DNA from: Solitalea longa
Lineage (GTDB): Bacteria; Bacteroidota; Bacteroidia; Sphingobacteriales; Sphingobacteriaceae
Assembly: GCF_002920915.1 (NCBI RefSeq)
Contig: NZ_PQVF01000014.1
Coordinates: 271-64,270, forward strand
Length of the DNA stretch: 64,000 nucleotides
Direction of reading: 5' to 3'
Shown in pieces: positions 1-8,355 of this stretch. A program made the position numbers and the translations under genes. The number at the start of each line of letters is the position of its first letter. Within the stretch, counting starts at the first letter, position 1. The notes beneath the pieces are model-generated. The model was not told the origin of the DNA. It did not search any database and saw only the letters and a list, made by a program, of their open reading frames with translations.

Positions 1-906
1 ACGGTAACAGCCGATCCACAATCGAAGATATATGGAGATAGTGATCCAGCGCTAACCTACTCGGTTAGTCCTTCCTTGATAACAGGTGACAGCTTCAGTG
101 GAAGCTTGAGCCGCGTAGCCGGTGAAAACGTAGGTACTCATATAATCAACCAAAACACCTTAGCCTTAAGCGCAAACTATAGCGTAAGCTACACTCCGGC
201 GAACCTTGCCATTACTGCTAAAGCGGTAACGGTAACGGCCAATGCACAAACGAAAGTGTATGGCGATGCGGATCCGGTATTGACATATACGGTTAGTCCG
301 TCCCTGGTAAGTGGCGACAGCTTCAGCGGAGCCTTAAGCAGAGGGGCAGGTGAGAACGTGGGTTCGTATGCCATCAATCAGAATACCTTAGCGCTAAGCG
401 CAAACTATAACTTAAGCTACACTCCGGCGAACCTTGCTATTACTGCTAAAGCGGTAACGGTAACGGCCAATACACAATCGAAAGTGTATGGCGATACAGA
501 TCCGGCGCTGACCTATACGGTTAGTCCGGCCCTGGTAACAGGCGACAGTTTCAGTGGTGCATTAGGTCGTGCAACAGGTGAAAATGTTGGAACGTATGCA
601 ATCAATAAAAACACTTTAGCCTTAAGCTCGAACTATAGCTTAACCTATACCGCTGCGAACCTTTCCATATCCCAGAAAGCGATAACTGTATCTGCAAATG
701 CTCAATCGAAAGTCTATGGCGATGCGGATCCGGCATTGACTTACCAGGTAGTAGGTTTGATTAACGGTGATGTATTAACCGGAAGTCTAAATCGTGCATC
801 TGGAATTAATGTTGGAACTTATGCTATTAACAAAGGTTCACTAAGTGCGGGTAATAATTACTCAATGAGTTATCAATCTTCTAATTTGACTATTACCAAA
901 GCTGTT
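1..906 (+). repeat. Tandem 228-bp coding repeats (MBG units)
   Basis: The sequence recurs in phase every 228 bases. For example, the block starting GCGGTAACGGTAACGGCC is at 223 and again at 451, and position 1 is in phase with 229. The first three units are very similar at DNA level, including third codon positions, while the fourth (from about 685) has diverged. This suggests recent duplication or gene conversion among the upstream copies. More units probably lie before base 1. Confidence 0.85.
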
Positions 907-1656
907 TTAACAGTAACGGCAGAAAACAATCGGGTGTGTCAAGGAAATAGCTTGCCTGTATTTAGTGTGATTTATAATGGATTTAAAAATGGTGATGGAG
1001 CCAATAGTTTGCAAACAAAACCTAAAGTTAATACTACGGCAAACGCATGGTCGCCTGCAGGCAATTATACTTTATCTCTACAAGGTGGGGTTTCAACTAA
1101 CTACAGCTTCAATTACATAAATGGAACATTAACGATTGATGCTCTCCCTGAGTTGAGCATTAGCAGTAATCAGCCTCAAAAAGTATCAAAAGGAGACATT
1201 GTTGAACTGAAAGCATTAGGAAATGCTGTAAGCTTTGAATGGCAGGAAGCAAGTGGTATTCAAGGGGGACGAAATGCTGTTGTACTAACAGTTCGCCCAA
1301 TGGAAACCACTACTTATACAGTTAGAGGTTACAATGATCAGGGCTGTTATTTAGAGCAATCTTATACTGTTGAGATTGTAGAAGATTTCAAGATGAATGC
1401 TTCCAATGTAATAACTCCAAATGCTGATGGTCACAATGATAAATGGGTAGTTAAAAATATCGAGAGCTATCCGAATAACCTTGTAAAGGTATTTGATAGG
1501 GCAGGAAGAATCGTTTACACCAAAGCTGCTTATTTGAATGAGTGGGATGGAACTTTGAATGGTCAGCCATTGCAAGAAGGAACATACTACTACATCATTG
1601 ATTTTGGAAACGGTGCAAAATTGTTTAAAGGCTATATTACTATCGTTCGCGACTAG
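1..1656 (+). CDS. MBG-repeat surface protein with T9SS type B sorting domain (5' end outside window)
   Basis: The reading frame is open from base 1, so the start lies upstream; 551 residues are visible. It begins with tandem MBG-type beta-sandwich units of 76 residues (bases 1-228, 229-456, 457-684, 685 to about 906), each carrying the KVYGDADP and GENVG..AINQ signatures. A divergent MBG-like unit follows (about 907-1140), then an Ig-like segment (about 1150-1383). The last about 88 residues, from NVITPNADGHND to the end, match the gliding-motility-associated C-terminal domain that directs secretion and surface attachment by the type IX system (type B signal). The likely role is a long secreted adhesin or surface fibre; its ligand is unknown. 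The next gene encodes a PorP/SprF protein, the usual partner of type B substrates. Confidence 0.88.
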   Translation, partial: TVTADPQSKIYGDSDPALTYSVSPSLITGDSFSGSLSRVAGENVGTHIINQNTLALSANYSVSYTPANLAITAKAVTVTANAQTKVYGDADPVLTYTVSPSLVSGDSFSGALSRGAGENVGSYAINQNTLALSANYNLSYTPANLAITAKAVTVTANTQSKVYGDTDPALTYTVSPALVTGDSFSGALGRATGENVGTYAINKNTLALSSNYSLTYTAANLSISQKAITVSANAQSKVYGDADPALTYQVVGLINGDVLTGSLNRASGINVGTYAINKGSLSAGNNYSMSYQSSNLTITKAVLTVTAENNRVCQGNSLPVFSVIYNGFKNGDGANSLQTKPKVNTTANAWSPAGNYTLSLQGGVSTNYSFNYINGTLTIDALPELSISSNQPQKVSKGDIVELKALGNAVSFEWQEASGIQGGRNAVVLTVRPMETTTYTVRGYNDQGCYLEQSYTVEIVEDFKMNASNVITPNADGHNDKWVVKNIESYPNNLVKVFDRAGRIVYTKAAYLNEWDGTLNGQPLQEGTYYYIIDFGNGAKLFKGYITIVRD

Positions 1657-1685
1657 TTTTGGGGAACAATATTTTAATTAAGAAG

Positions 1686-2588
1686 ATGAAGAACACTATA
1701 ATCATAAGGTTTTTAAAGTTAGGAATCATCACGTTGATTTTGGGCTGTGTTACTACAGCCCAAGCTCAGCGGGCATCGATTCCAGCACAGGTATTTTTAA
1801 ATCAATACCTTTCTAACGCTGCTTTAGCTGGGGCAGACTCAAGTCTGAATATTAACTTGTCATATAATAGACAGTATGATGACTTTATTGGTGCGCCTGT
1901 TGTGTCCCTGATAAGTGCAGATTATTTAGTAGGGAAAAGAGTGGGGCTTGGTTTAAATGTAATGAATCAGAAAGCAGGGTTGCTTAATCAAACAAGGGTT
2001 GCTTTGTCATATGCTTATCATTTACCAGTTGGTGCCGATGGACAAACCTTGCACTTTGGTATTTCAGCAGCAGTTGAAAATAATAGTTTGCCAATCGAAG
2101 ACGTTGACGGTGACCAGAATGATCCTTCATTGACCAATTATAATTCACGCGGAGCATACATGGATGGCGATTTTGGATTGGCCTATACCGGGAAGGGTTT
2201 AAGTATTCAGGCTGCTGTTCCCACAATGAGGAGCTATCTCATCAAAGACGAATATGGTTCAGTGAACAGGGCGACTTTTTATACATCAGCCTCCTATAAA
2301 ATTGGCTTGGGTGAAGAAGTAAATAGTATTGAGCCTAAAGTTTGTTATACAACTGTAAAAGGCAATGAAGATTTGTGGGATTTTGGACTTGATTTCAAAT
2401 GCGCGAATAACCTGGCAAATATTCAGGCTATCTATCATTCCACTCAAAGCTTTACTGTAGGTTTGGGAGTTGACGTTTTGTCAAGAGTGAAGGTATTAGC
2501 CTTCTATACTTCAGAAACCAAGGCTCTAAAATCTTACACAGATGGAAATCTTTCGTTAAATCTAAAAATAGCGTTGTTTAAGCATTAG
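1686..2588 (+). CDS. PorP/SprF family type IX secretion outer-membrane protein
   Basis: A 300-residue protein with an N-terminal signal peptide ending TTAQAQ. The remainder has alternating beta-strand character, as in the PorP/SprF family: SIPAQVFLNQYLSNAALAG near the start of the mature protein, then repeated short amphipathic strands. The family sits in the outer membrane and helps surface-anchor or export type B T9SS substrates. I chose the ATG at 1686 because it starts a normal signal peptide; a TTG at 1659 would add nine unlikely residues. It lies 29 bases after the MBG adhesin, so the two are probably a substrate/partner pair. In Porphyromonas, porP also heads the porPKLMN cluster, and gldKLMN lies just downstream here. 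Confidence 0.85.
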   Translation: MKNTIIIRFLKLGIITLILGCVTTAQAQRASIPAQVFLNQYLSNAALAGADSSLNINLSYNRQYDDFIGAPVVSLISADYLVGKRVGLGLNVMNQKAGLLNQTRVALSYAYHLPVGADGQTLHFGISAAVENNSLPIEDVDGDQNDPSLTNYNSRGAYMDGDFGLAYTGKGLSIQAAVPTMRSYLIKDEYGSVNRATFYTSASYKIGLGEEVNSIEPKVCYTTVKGNEDLWDFGLDFKCANNLANIQAIYHSTQSFTVGLGVDVLSRVKVLAFYTSETKALKSYTDGNLSLNLKIALFKH

Positions 2589-2643
2589 GAATCGATTTGA
2601 CAGAGAAACCAATATGGTGTTTTAAAAATAGATTGAAATCCGG

Positions 2644-2651
2644 TAGCTTTG
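2644..2651 (+). promoter_or_regulatory. Bacteroidota -7 box ahead of the DUF4271 gene
   Basis: TAGCTTTG matches the Bacteroidota -7 consensus TAnnTTTG and lies 22 bases before the TTG start at 2673. No clear -33 TTTG is visible at the usual spacing, so this is only a candidate. Confidence 0.3.
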
Positions 2652-2672
2652 TCCCCAAAGTATTAAGAAGTT

Positions 2673-3623
2673 TTGAGAGCAATCCTTAGGTTCATAGGCA
2701 TATTTGTTGGGCTTATAATGAGTGTGTATGCGTTAAAAGCGCAAGATTCACTTAAAGTCGTTACTCCACATCATTATTATCATCGAAACGATTCGATTGC
2801 TTTCAAAGATAGTGTGGCTTTGGTGAACATTCGCAGAGTGCCAGTTCTGATTGATAAAAGCAAGCAGAATACATCACTCGATTCATTTGTGGTAGCGTTT
2901 AATACACCGTTTATGAATGCACTTGCGCTTAAGGTAAAAATGCCAAAGTATTCAAATGTAGTATATGCTGATCCGGTAGAACGCAAGTTTAAGGATCCGC
3001 AGAATATTTATATCCTATTTGCTCTTTTCTTGTTATTCGTAGTTATTAGTTATTTCTTCAATCGCGATATCAGTATGATGGCGCAGGGATTTATTAATAA
3101 TCGAATATTAAATCAGTTGGTAAGGGATAACAACCTGCTAAACTCCGAGTCTTTTATTTTTATTTCTTTACTTATAGGTTTTACTTTTGGGTATTTACTT
3201 AAAGTAGTATTTCATATAGATGAATTATTAGGAGTGGTAGGAATAGGGGTCTATTTCATTGTTTCATTAATGGTGATTGTTTTCTTTTTGCTGAAAACTA
3301 TTTTACTGCGATTGGCTGGTGCACTCTTTTCCATTAAGCATATGGTGAATAATTACATATCAATTATTTACATATCATTTGGAGCCTGCACGTTAGTTCT
3401 TATTCCGTTATTGATACTTTACGCTTTGGGTCCAGCTCAATTTGGAAATCACCTGTTTATGGTGTTCAGTGCCATATTGATACTAAGTCTTGCATATCAA
3501 TATATAAGAGGTGCAATCTTCATTTCGTCAAATTTTCAATTTTCGAAATTTTATTTTATTGTCTATCTTTGCGCCTTTGAAATTTGTCCGTTAGTTATAT
3601 TATATAAAGTACTTTTGAAATAG
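2673..3623 (+). CDS. DUF4271 integral membrane protein
   Basis: A 316-residue protein. The N-terminus is a signal peptide (ILRFIGIFVGLIMSVYALKAQ), followed by about 85 polar residues and then five or six hydrophobic segments from about residue 110 to the end. This is the DUF4271 architecture found in Bacteroidota next to uroporphyrinogen-III synthase and gld genes. The start is TTG at 2673: an in-frame stop lies at 2664-2666, and the next ATG (2718) would remove most of the signal peptide. The function is unknown. Its position between porP/sprF and hemD-gldKLMN suggests a link with envelope or secretion functions, which is inference from context only. Confidence 0.75.
   Translation: MRAILRFIGIFVGLIMSVYALKAQDSLKVVTPHHYYHRNDSIAFKDSVALVNIRRVPVLIDKSKQNTSLDSFVVAFNTPFMNALALKVKMPKYSNVVYADPVERKFKDPQNIYILFALFLLFVVISYFFNRDISMMAQGFINNRILNQLVRDNNLLNSESFIFISLLIGFTFGYLLKVVFHIDELLGVVGIGVYFIVSLMVIVFFLLKTILLRLAGALFSIKHMVNNYISIIYISFGACTLVLIPLLILYALGPAQFGNHLFMVFSAILILSLAYQYIRGAIFISSNFQFSKFYFIVYLCAFEICPLVILYKVLLK
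3564..3571 (+). promoter_or_regulatory. Possible -7 promoter box for hemD inside the DUF4271 gene
   Basis: TATCTTTG followed by GCGCC is a full match to TAnnTTTG and lies 82 bases before the hemD start, within the 3' end of the preceding gene. It could allow hemD to be transcribed independently. A TTTCG at about 3540 is a poor -33 box, so confidence is low. Confidence 0.3.
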
Positions 3624-3652
3624 AATTCAGCTGAAGTAAGGGGTTTAACATC

Positions 3653-4411
3653 ATGACAGAGAGGAAAATTAAGGTTAAAAGTATTTTAATCACGCAGCCT
3701 AAGCCAGAGAGCGACAAGAATCCGTACACGGAACTAGCTAAAAAATATAATTTAAAGCTAGATTTCAGGCCGTTTATTCATGTGGAAGGGATTTCGGCAA
3801 AAGAATTTAGGAAAGGTAAAATAAACCTTCCCGATTATACGGCAATCATCTTTACCAGTCGTCATGGTATTGATCAGTATTTTCGTTTGTGTGAAGAAAT
3901 GCGTTATGAAGTTCCCGCAGAAATGAAGTATTTCTGTAATACAGAGTCTACAGCACTGTATTTACAAAAGTACATTCAGTACCGTAAGCGTAAGATCTTT
4001 TTCGGTAAACAAACAACTGCTGATTTGATGGAGCAGTTTAAGAAACATAATGCCGAAAAGTATCTTTTCCCTTGTTCGGATGTAAGCAAGGAAGAAATCC
4101 CATCGAAAATGCGCGAAGCGGGATACAATATTACAGAGGCGGTAATGTATCGTACAGTATGCAGTGATCTATCTGATCTGGCAGAGGTAAAATACGATAT
4201 GATTGCATTTTTTAGCCCATCTGGGATCAAATCTTTGTATCAGAATTTTCCCGATTTTGAGCAGAATAATACTCGAATTGCGGCTTTTGGATCAACTACA
4301 CATAAAGCTGTATTGGAAGCAGGGTTATTCCTTGACGTTCAGGCGCCAACCCCGCAATCTCCCTCAATGACAATGGCAATCGAAGAATATATTAAATCCG
4401 CGAACAAGTAA
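3653..4411 (+). CDS. hemD: Uroporphyrinogen-III synthase
   Basis: A 252-residue HEM4-family protein. It opens with the typical KSILITQPKP strand and contains the family's weakly conserved two-domain pattern: AIIFTSRHGIDQYF near residue 64, then YLFPCSDVSKEEIP and FFSPSGIKSLYQNF in the second half, where a Ser-containing loop binds the linear tetrapyrrole. The enzyme cyclises hydroxymethylbilane to uroporphyrinogen III for haem and sirohaem. It is separated from the DUF4271 gene by 29 bases and followed by a terminator at 4452-4504. No other haem gene is nearby; the neighbours are secretion genes, an arrangement seen in other Bacteroidota. Confidence 0.82.
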   Translation: MTERKIKVKSILITQPKPESDKNPYTELAKKYNLKLDFRPFIHVEGISAKEFRKGKINLPDYTAIIFTSRHGIDQYFRLCEEMRYEVPAEMKYFCNTESTALYLQKYIQYRKRKIFFGKQTTADLMEQFKKHNAEKYLFPCSDVSKEEIPSKMREAGYNITEAVMYRTVCSDLSDLAEVKYDMIAFFSPSGIKSLYQNFPDFEQNNTRIAAFGSTTHKAVLEAGLFLDVQAPTPQSPSMTMAIEEYIKSANK

Positions 4412-4451
4412 AAAAAATTAAATAAGAGTTAAATTTCTACTATTTTTGAGG

Positions 4452-4504
4452 AATCGTTGAAACTGTAAGAAAGTTTTCTTTCTAATGTTTTAACGATTTT
4501 TTTT
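4452..4504 (+). terminator. Rho-independent terminator after hemD
   Basis: AATCGTTGAAAC (4452-4463) pairs with GTTTTAACGATT (4487-4498) with one G-U pair. The loop contains an additional small AGAAAG/CTTTCT stem. A run of T residues follows (4497-4504). It separates hemD from gldK. Confidence 0.7.
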
Positions 4505-4645
4505 GTCAATAATTTTTGTATGTTGCGTAACAATTAAATTTATATATCGTTTAAATTGATTAAGGAATAATTTTTTCATAGGAAAAATCATTATAACTAA
4601 ATTTACTATTACTTATTTGCCAAACCTTTACACAACTTAAATTTT

Positions 4646-5917
4646 ATGAAATATTTCTGGCTGCTTTGTACTTCGGTTCTTCTCTTCTCCCTTAGTGGGT
4701 GTGGATCTTCTGGGGCTAAAGGTGAGTTGGTAGGTGTTCAAGGCCGTAAACCCTACAAACAAGATGTTCCTTACGGAATGGTTTATATCCCTGCAGGTAC
4801 CTTTATTATGGGGCAGGCTGATCAAGACGTTACAGCATCCCGTACGGCTCAAAACCGTCAGGTTACGATTGCTCCATTTTACATGGATGAAACTGAAATT
4901 ACTAATAACGAATACCGCCAATTTGTTCTTTGGGTGAGAGATTCAATTGCCGCAAAAACAATGGGTGGTAATTTTGTTGTCAAAGGTGAAGATGGCTCGG
5001 AGTACATTAACCCTAAACAAAAGATCAATTATTCAGCTAAGAAAAATCCGAATGCTGAGCAATTGAAAGGAATGTACTATCAGGGAGATGATAAAATTAT
5101 AGGTAGAAATGACTTTGATGTATCAAAATTCATCTATCAGTATACCTGGTTCGATTTAAGAGCAGCAGCTTTAGCTCAAAACCGTAAAAAAGCCCGTTCT
5201 TCATTTATTAAACGCGAAAAAGTTGCTATCTATCCAGATACCTTAGTATGGTTAGCTGATTTTAGCTATGCTCAAAATGAACCAATGGTTGAGCAATATT
5301 TCTCACATCCTGCATTTGATGAGTATCCTGTTGTAGGTGTAAACTGGAAACAAGCCAATGCTTTCAGTGCATGGAGAACTGAATTTAATAATTCATACAG
5401 AGATAAAAATAAGAAACCTCGTCGTGGTGCTATGGGACTTCCTACCGAAGCTCAGTTTGAATATGCTGCTCGTGGTGGCCGGATAGGTTCTGATTACCCT
5501 TGGGGCGGTCCTTACATTCGTAACAGTAGAGGATGTTTGTTAGCCAACTTTAAACCAGGACGCGGTAACTATACCGATGATGGTGGTTTCTATACTGTAA
5601 GTGTTAAATCATATTTCCCTAACGATTATGGTTTATATAACATGGCCGGTAACGTTTCTGAGTGGACTAGCTCAACTTACGATGAGTCGTCATACACCTT
5701 TGTGCATGATATGAACCCTACATATACTACTCAGGAAACTGATGCGTCTTCATTATCGCAACGCCGTAAAGTAGTAAGAGGCGGGTCTTGGAAAGATATT
5801 GGATTTTTCCTTCAAAACGGTACACGCACCTATGAATATCTGGATAGTGCAAAATCATACATCGGTTTCCGTTGTGTAGCGCAGCACATGGGTAAACAAT
5901 TAGGAACTAAAAACTAA
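4646..5917 (+). CDS. gldK: Type IX secretion lipoprotein GldK/PorK
   Basis: A 423-residue lipoprotein. The signal peptide ends in the lipobox LSGC (Cys near residue 19). The rest is a formylglycine-generating-enzyme/sulfatase-modifying-factor fold: GMVYIPAGTFIMG near residue 45, DETEITNNEYRQF near residue 92, and the closing VVRGGSW and YIGFRCVA motifs. In T9SS, GldK (PorK) forms with GldN (PorN) a periplasmic ring tethered to the outer membrane. The fold is structural here; no FGE activity is implied. It heads gldK-gldL-gldM-gldN with spacers of 44, 62 and 7 bases. A 234-base AT-rich region upstream holds the hemD terminator and probably the gld promoter. Confidence 0.93.
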   Translation: MKYFWLLCTSVLLFSLSGCGSSGAKGELVGVQGRKPYKQDVPYGMVYIPAGTFIMGQADQDVTASRTAQNRQVTIAPFYMDETEITNNEYRQFVLWVRDSIAAKTMGGNFVVKGEDGSEYINPKQKINYSAKKNPNAEQLKGMYYQGDDKIIGRNDFDVSKFIYQYTWFDLRAAALAQNRKKARSSFIKREKVAIYPDTLVWLADFSYAQNEPMVEQYFSHPAFDEYPVVGVNWKQANAFSAWRTEFNNSYRDKNKKPRRGAMGLPTEAQFEYAARGGRIGSDYPWGGPYIRNSRGCLLANFKPGRGNYTDDGGFYTVSVKSYFPNDYGLYNMAGNVSEWTSSTYDESSYTFVHDMNPTYTTQETDASSLSQRRKVVRGGSWKDIGFFLQNGTRTYEYLDSAKSYIGFRCVAQHMGKQLGTKN

Positions 5918-5961
5918 CCAAGAAATAAATAAACAATTACAACTAAACTGATCACATTATT

Positions 5962-6753
5962 ATGAAAGGTAAATTCAAGTTTAATCTTAACTTTTTCGCA
6001 TCGTTATTCGCGGCACCAGTAATCTTGGGTGCATTATTCAAAATCCTTCACTTACCAGGTGCTAGAGAAATGCTGATGGTGGGTATGGGTTGTGAGGCCA
6101 TCATTTTCGTTGCCATGGCGTTCCAAAAACAATATGACGACCCAGATTGGTCAAGAGTTTACCCTGAATTATTACCTGAGAACGAGCCGGTTCCTGCTAA
6201 CTCCTACACTCGTAACGCTGTTGCAGGTGGTAGCACTAACGCTTTAGACAAAATGCTTGCTGAAGCTAACATTACTCCTGAAATGGTTAACAACTTAGGC
6301 ACAGGCTTAAAAACATTTGGCGATAAAGTATCTGCAATTTCTAACATCGCTAATGTTTCAATTGATACTTCAGCTTTATCTGATAGCTTGAAACGTGGAA
6401 CTGAATCAGTTAACCAATTGGTAGTTTCTTACCAAAAAGCATCTCAATCATTGGTTGAAATGGCAGGTTCAAACGTTGATACAAAAGCTTACAATGAGCA
6501 AATCAATTTAATGGTTAAAAATCTTGCAGCCTTAAACGCAGTATACGAAATGGAATTACAGGAGTCTAACAACCACCTTAAATCTATGGGTAAATACTAC
6601 GCTAATATCAATGAAACTATGCAAGGTTTCAACGAAACACTTAACTACTCTAAGGTATACAGAGAAGAAGTTGCTAAATTGGCTAAAAACCTTACTTCGC
6701 TTAACTCGGTGTATGGTAATATGCTATCAGCAATGAACGTTCAAAGAGCATAA
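5962..6753 (+). CDS. gldL: Type IX secretion inner-membrane motor protein GldL/PorL
   Basis: A 263-residue protein with two N-terminal transmembrane helices (about residues 9-28 and 36-53), the second carrying a membrane-embedded Glu in GCEAIIF. A long, largely helical cytoplasmic region follows. GldL and GldM form the proton-motive-force-driven motor that energises T9SS and gliding; the buried acidic residue is characteristic of GldL. Length and gene order fit the family. It is probably cotranscribed with gldK and gldM. Confidence 0.93.
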   Translation: MKGKFKFNLNFFASLFAAPVILGALFKILHLPGAREMLMVGMGCEAIIFVAMAFQKQYDDPDWSRVYPELLPENEPVPANSYTRNAVAGGSTNALDKMLAEANITPEMVNNLGTGLKTFGDKVSAISNIANVSIDTSALSDSLKRGTESVNQLVVSYQKASQSLVEMAGSNVDTKAYNEQINLMVKNLAALNAVYEMELQESNNHLKSMGKYYANINETMQGFNETLNYSKVYREEVAKLAKNLTSLNSVYGNMLSAMNVQRA

Positions 6754-6815
6754 GCTTCTTGTACTTTATTTGATTAACTGTTTTATTAATTAGATCAAAA
6801 CCTTAAGATTAGACT

Positions 6816-8348
6816 ATGGCCGGAAGTGGTAAACAGTCGGCACGCCAGCAGATGATCAACCTGATGTATCTGGTGCTCACTGCAATGTTGGCGTTGAACG
6901 TAAGTGCGGAAGTATTAAACGCATTCAAGACAGTAAGAGATGGTTTAGATGAATCAACAACTAACCTGGATCTTACAGTAAATAAAACAATGGAAGCTTT
7001 CCAGAAAAGTATGGAAACGGACCCTGGTAAAACACAAAAATGGTTCGATAAAGCTAAGGAAGCTGTAAAGATCAGTAATGAATTGAACGCCTACATCAAA
7101 GGGGTTAAAGATCAAATGATTGCTGATGCTGAAGGCTATAATCCTGAAACCGGAGATATCCAACGTAATGATGATTTGGATATTCCAAGCCATTTAATGT
7201 TAAATGAGCAAAACCCTTCACAAGCAAAAGGACCTGAATTAAAAGCTAAAATTACTGAAGCTCGTGAAAAATTATTGGCCTTGGTTGATCCTGCAGATAA
7301 AGAAAGAGTTACTATTAACTTGAAAGCTGAAGATCCTAAAGGTAAAAAATGGGAAGAAGCTCAATTCAGCATGGTTCCTGTTACAGCTGCAGTAACTATT
7401 TTGTCGAAACTAGAAGGTGATGTTAAGAACTCTGAAGTAGAGATCTTAAAATATCTTCAAAGCTCAATTTATGCTACTGATGTTAAGTTTGATAAGCTTA
7501 AAGCTGTAGCTGTTGCTCCTTCAAGTTACGTATTAGTAGGTCAACCCTATACTGCAGAGGTATTCTTAACAGCAACTAGTTCAACTTTGAAACCTGATGT
7601 TTATGCAGGAGGAAGCAAGTTAAATGTTGATGCTGATGGTATTGCTAAATTTAGTACTACCGCTTCTGGAGTTGGTGAGCATACTTGGGGTGGTAAAATT
7701 GTAGTAACTCAACCTGACGGAACTACTAAAGATTACCCTTATACTGCTAAGTATGAAGCAGCTGCTCCTTCAGCAAACGTTAGTGCTGATAAAATGAACG
7801 TTCTTTACATTGGTGTTGAAAACCCTGTTTCCATTTCAGCTGCAGGTGTTCCAAACAGCAAAGTACGTGCTAGCTTAAACGGTGCAGGTTCATTGAGAGG
7901 CTCAAACGGTAAATATATTGCCGAAGTAACCACCCAAGGTGAAGTAACTATCAATGTAAGTGCTGATATCAACGGTAAAATAACCAGTATGGGTGCTCAA
8001 AAATATCGTGTTAAACAAGTACCTCCTCCAACGCCTAAGTTTGCCGGTTTGTCATCAGGTCGTGTAAGCTCTGCAGCCGTTAAAGCTCAACCAGGTGTTT
8101 TTGCGATGCTTGAAAACTTCGATTTTGATATGAAGTTTACCGTAAGTAGTTACACCATGTACGTTATGAAAAAACGTACGGACCCAATTTACGAACCAGT
8201 AACAGGAGCAGCATTAACCCCACGTTTACGTACGGCTTTAGCTACTGTCTCTACTGGAGATAAAATTATGATTGAAGATATTACTGTTAAAGATCCTAAA
8301 GGTAACTCACGTAGATTATCTACTGGTGTATCGCTAACTGTTCAATAA
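6816..8348 (+). CDS. gldM: Type IX secretion motor protein GldM/PorM
   Basis: A 510-residue protein with a single N-terminal transmembrane helix (MINLMYLVLTAMLALNVS, about residues 13-30), then a long periplasmic region of successive beta domains ending RRLSTGVSLTVQ. GldM dimerises, crosses the periplasm and couples the GldL inner-membrane motor to the GldK/GldN ring. The length is normal for the family. Seven bases separate it from gldN, implying tight co-expression. Confidence 0.93.
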   Translation: MAGSGKQSARQQMINLMYLVLTAMLALNVSAEVLNAFKTVRDGLDESTTNLDLTVNKTMEAFQKSMETDPGKTQKWFDKAKEAVKISNELNAYIKGVKDQMIADAEGYNPETGDIQRNDDLDIPSHLMLNEQNPSQAKGPELKAKITEAREKLLALVDPADKERVTINLKAEDPKGKKWEEAQFSMVPVTAAVTILSKLEGDVKNSEVEILKYLQSSIYATDVKFDKLKAVAVAPSSYVLVGQPYTAEVFLTATSSTLKPDVYAGGSKLNVDADGIAKFSTTASGVGEHTWGGKIVVTQPDGTTKDYPYTAKYEAAAPSANVSADKMNVLYIGVENPVSISAAGVPNSKVRASLNGAGSLRGSNGKYIAEVTTQGEVTINVSADINGKITSMGAQKYRVKQVPPPTPKFAGLSSGRVSSAAVKAQPGVFAMLENFDFDMKFTVSSYTMYVMKKRTDPIYEPVTGAALTPRLRTALATVSTGDKIMIEDITVKDPKGNSRRLSTGVSLTVQ

Positions 8349-8355
8349 TTAAAAG

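Noticed and set aside
1-906. A CRISPR-like array
   Set aside because: The repeats are 228 bases, in frame, with no spacers; they encode MBG domains.
4646-5917. Functional formylglycine-generating enzyme
   Set aside because: Lipobox, length and gldL-gldM-gldN neighbours identify GldK; the fold is used structurally.
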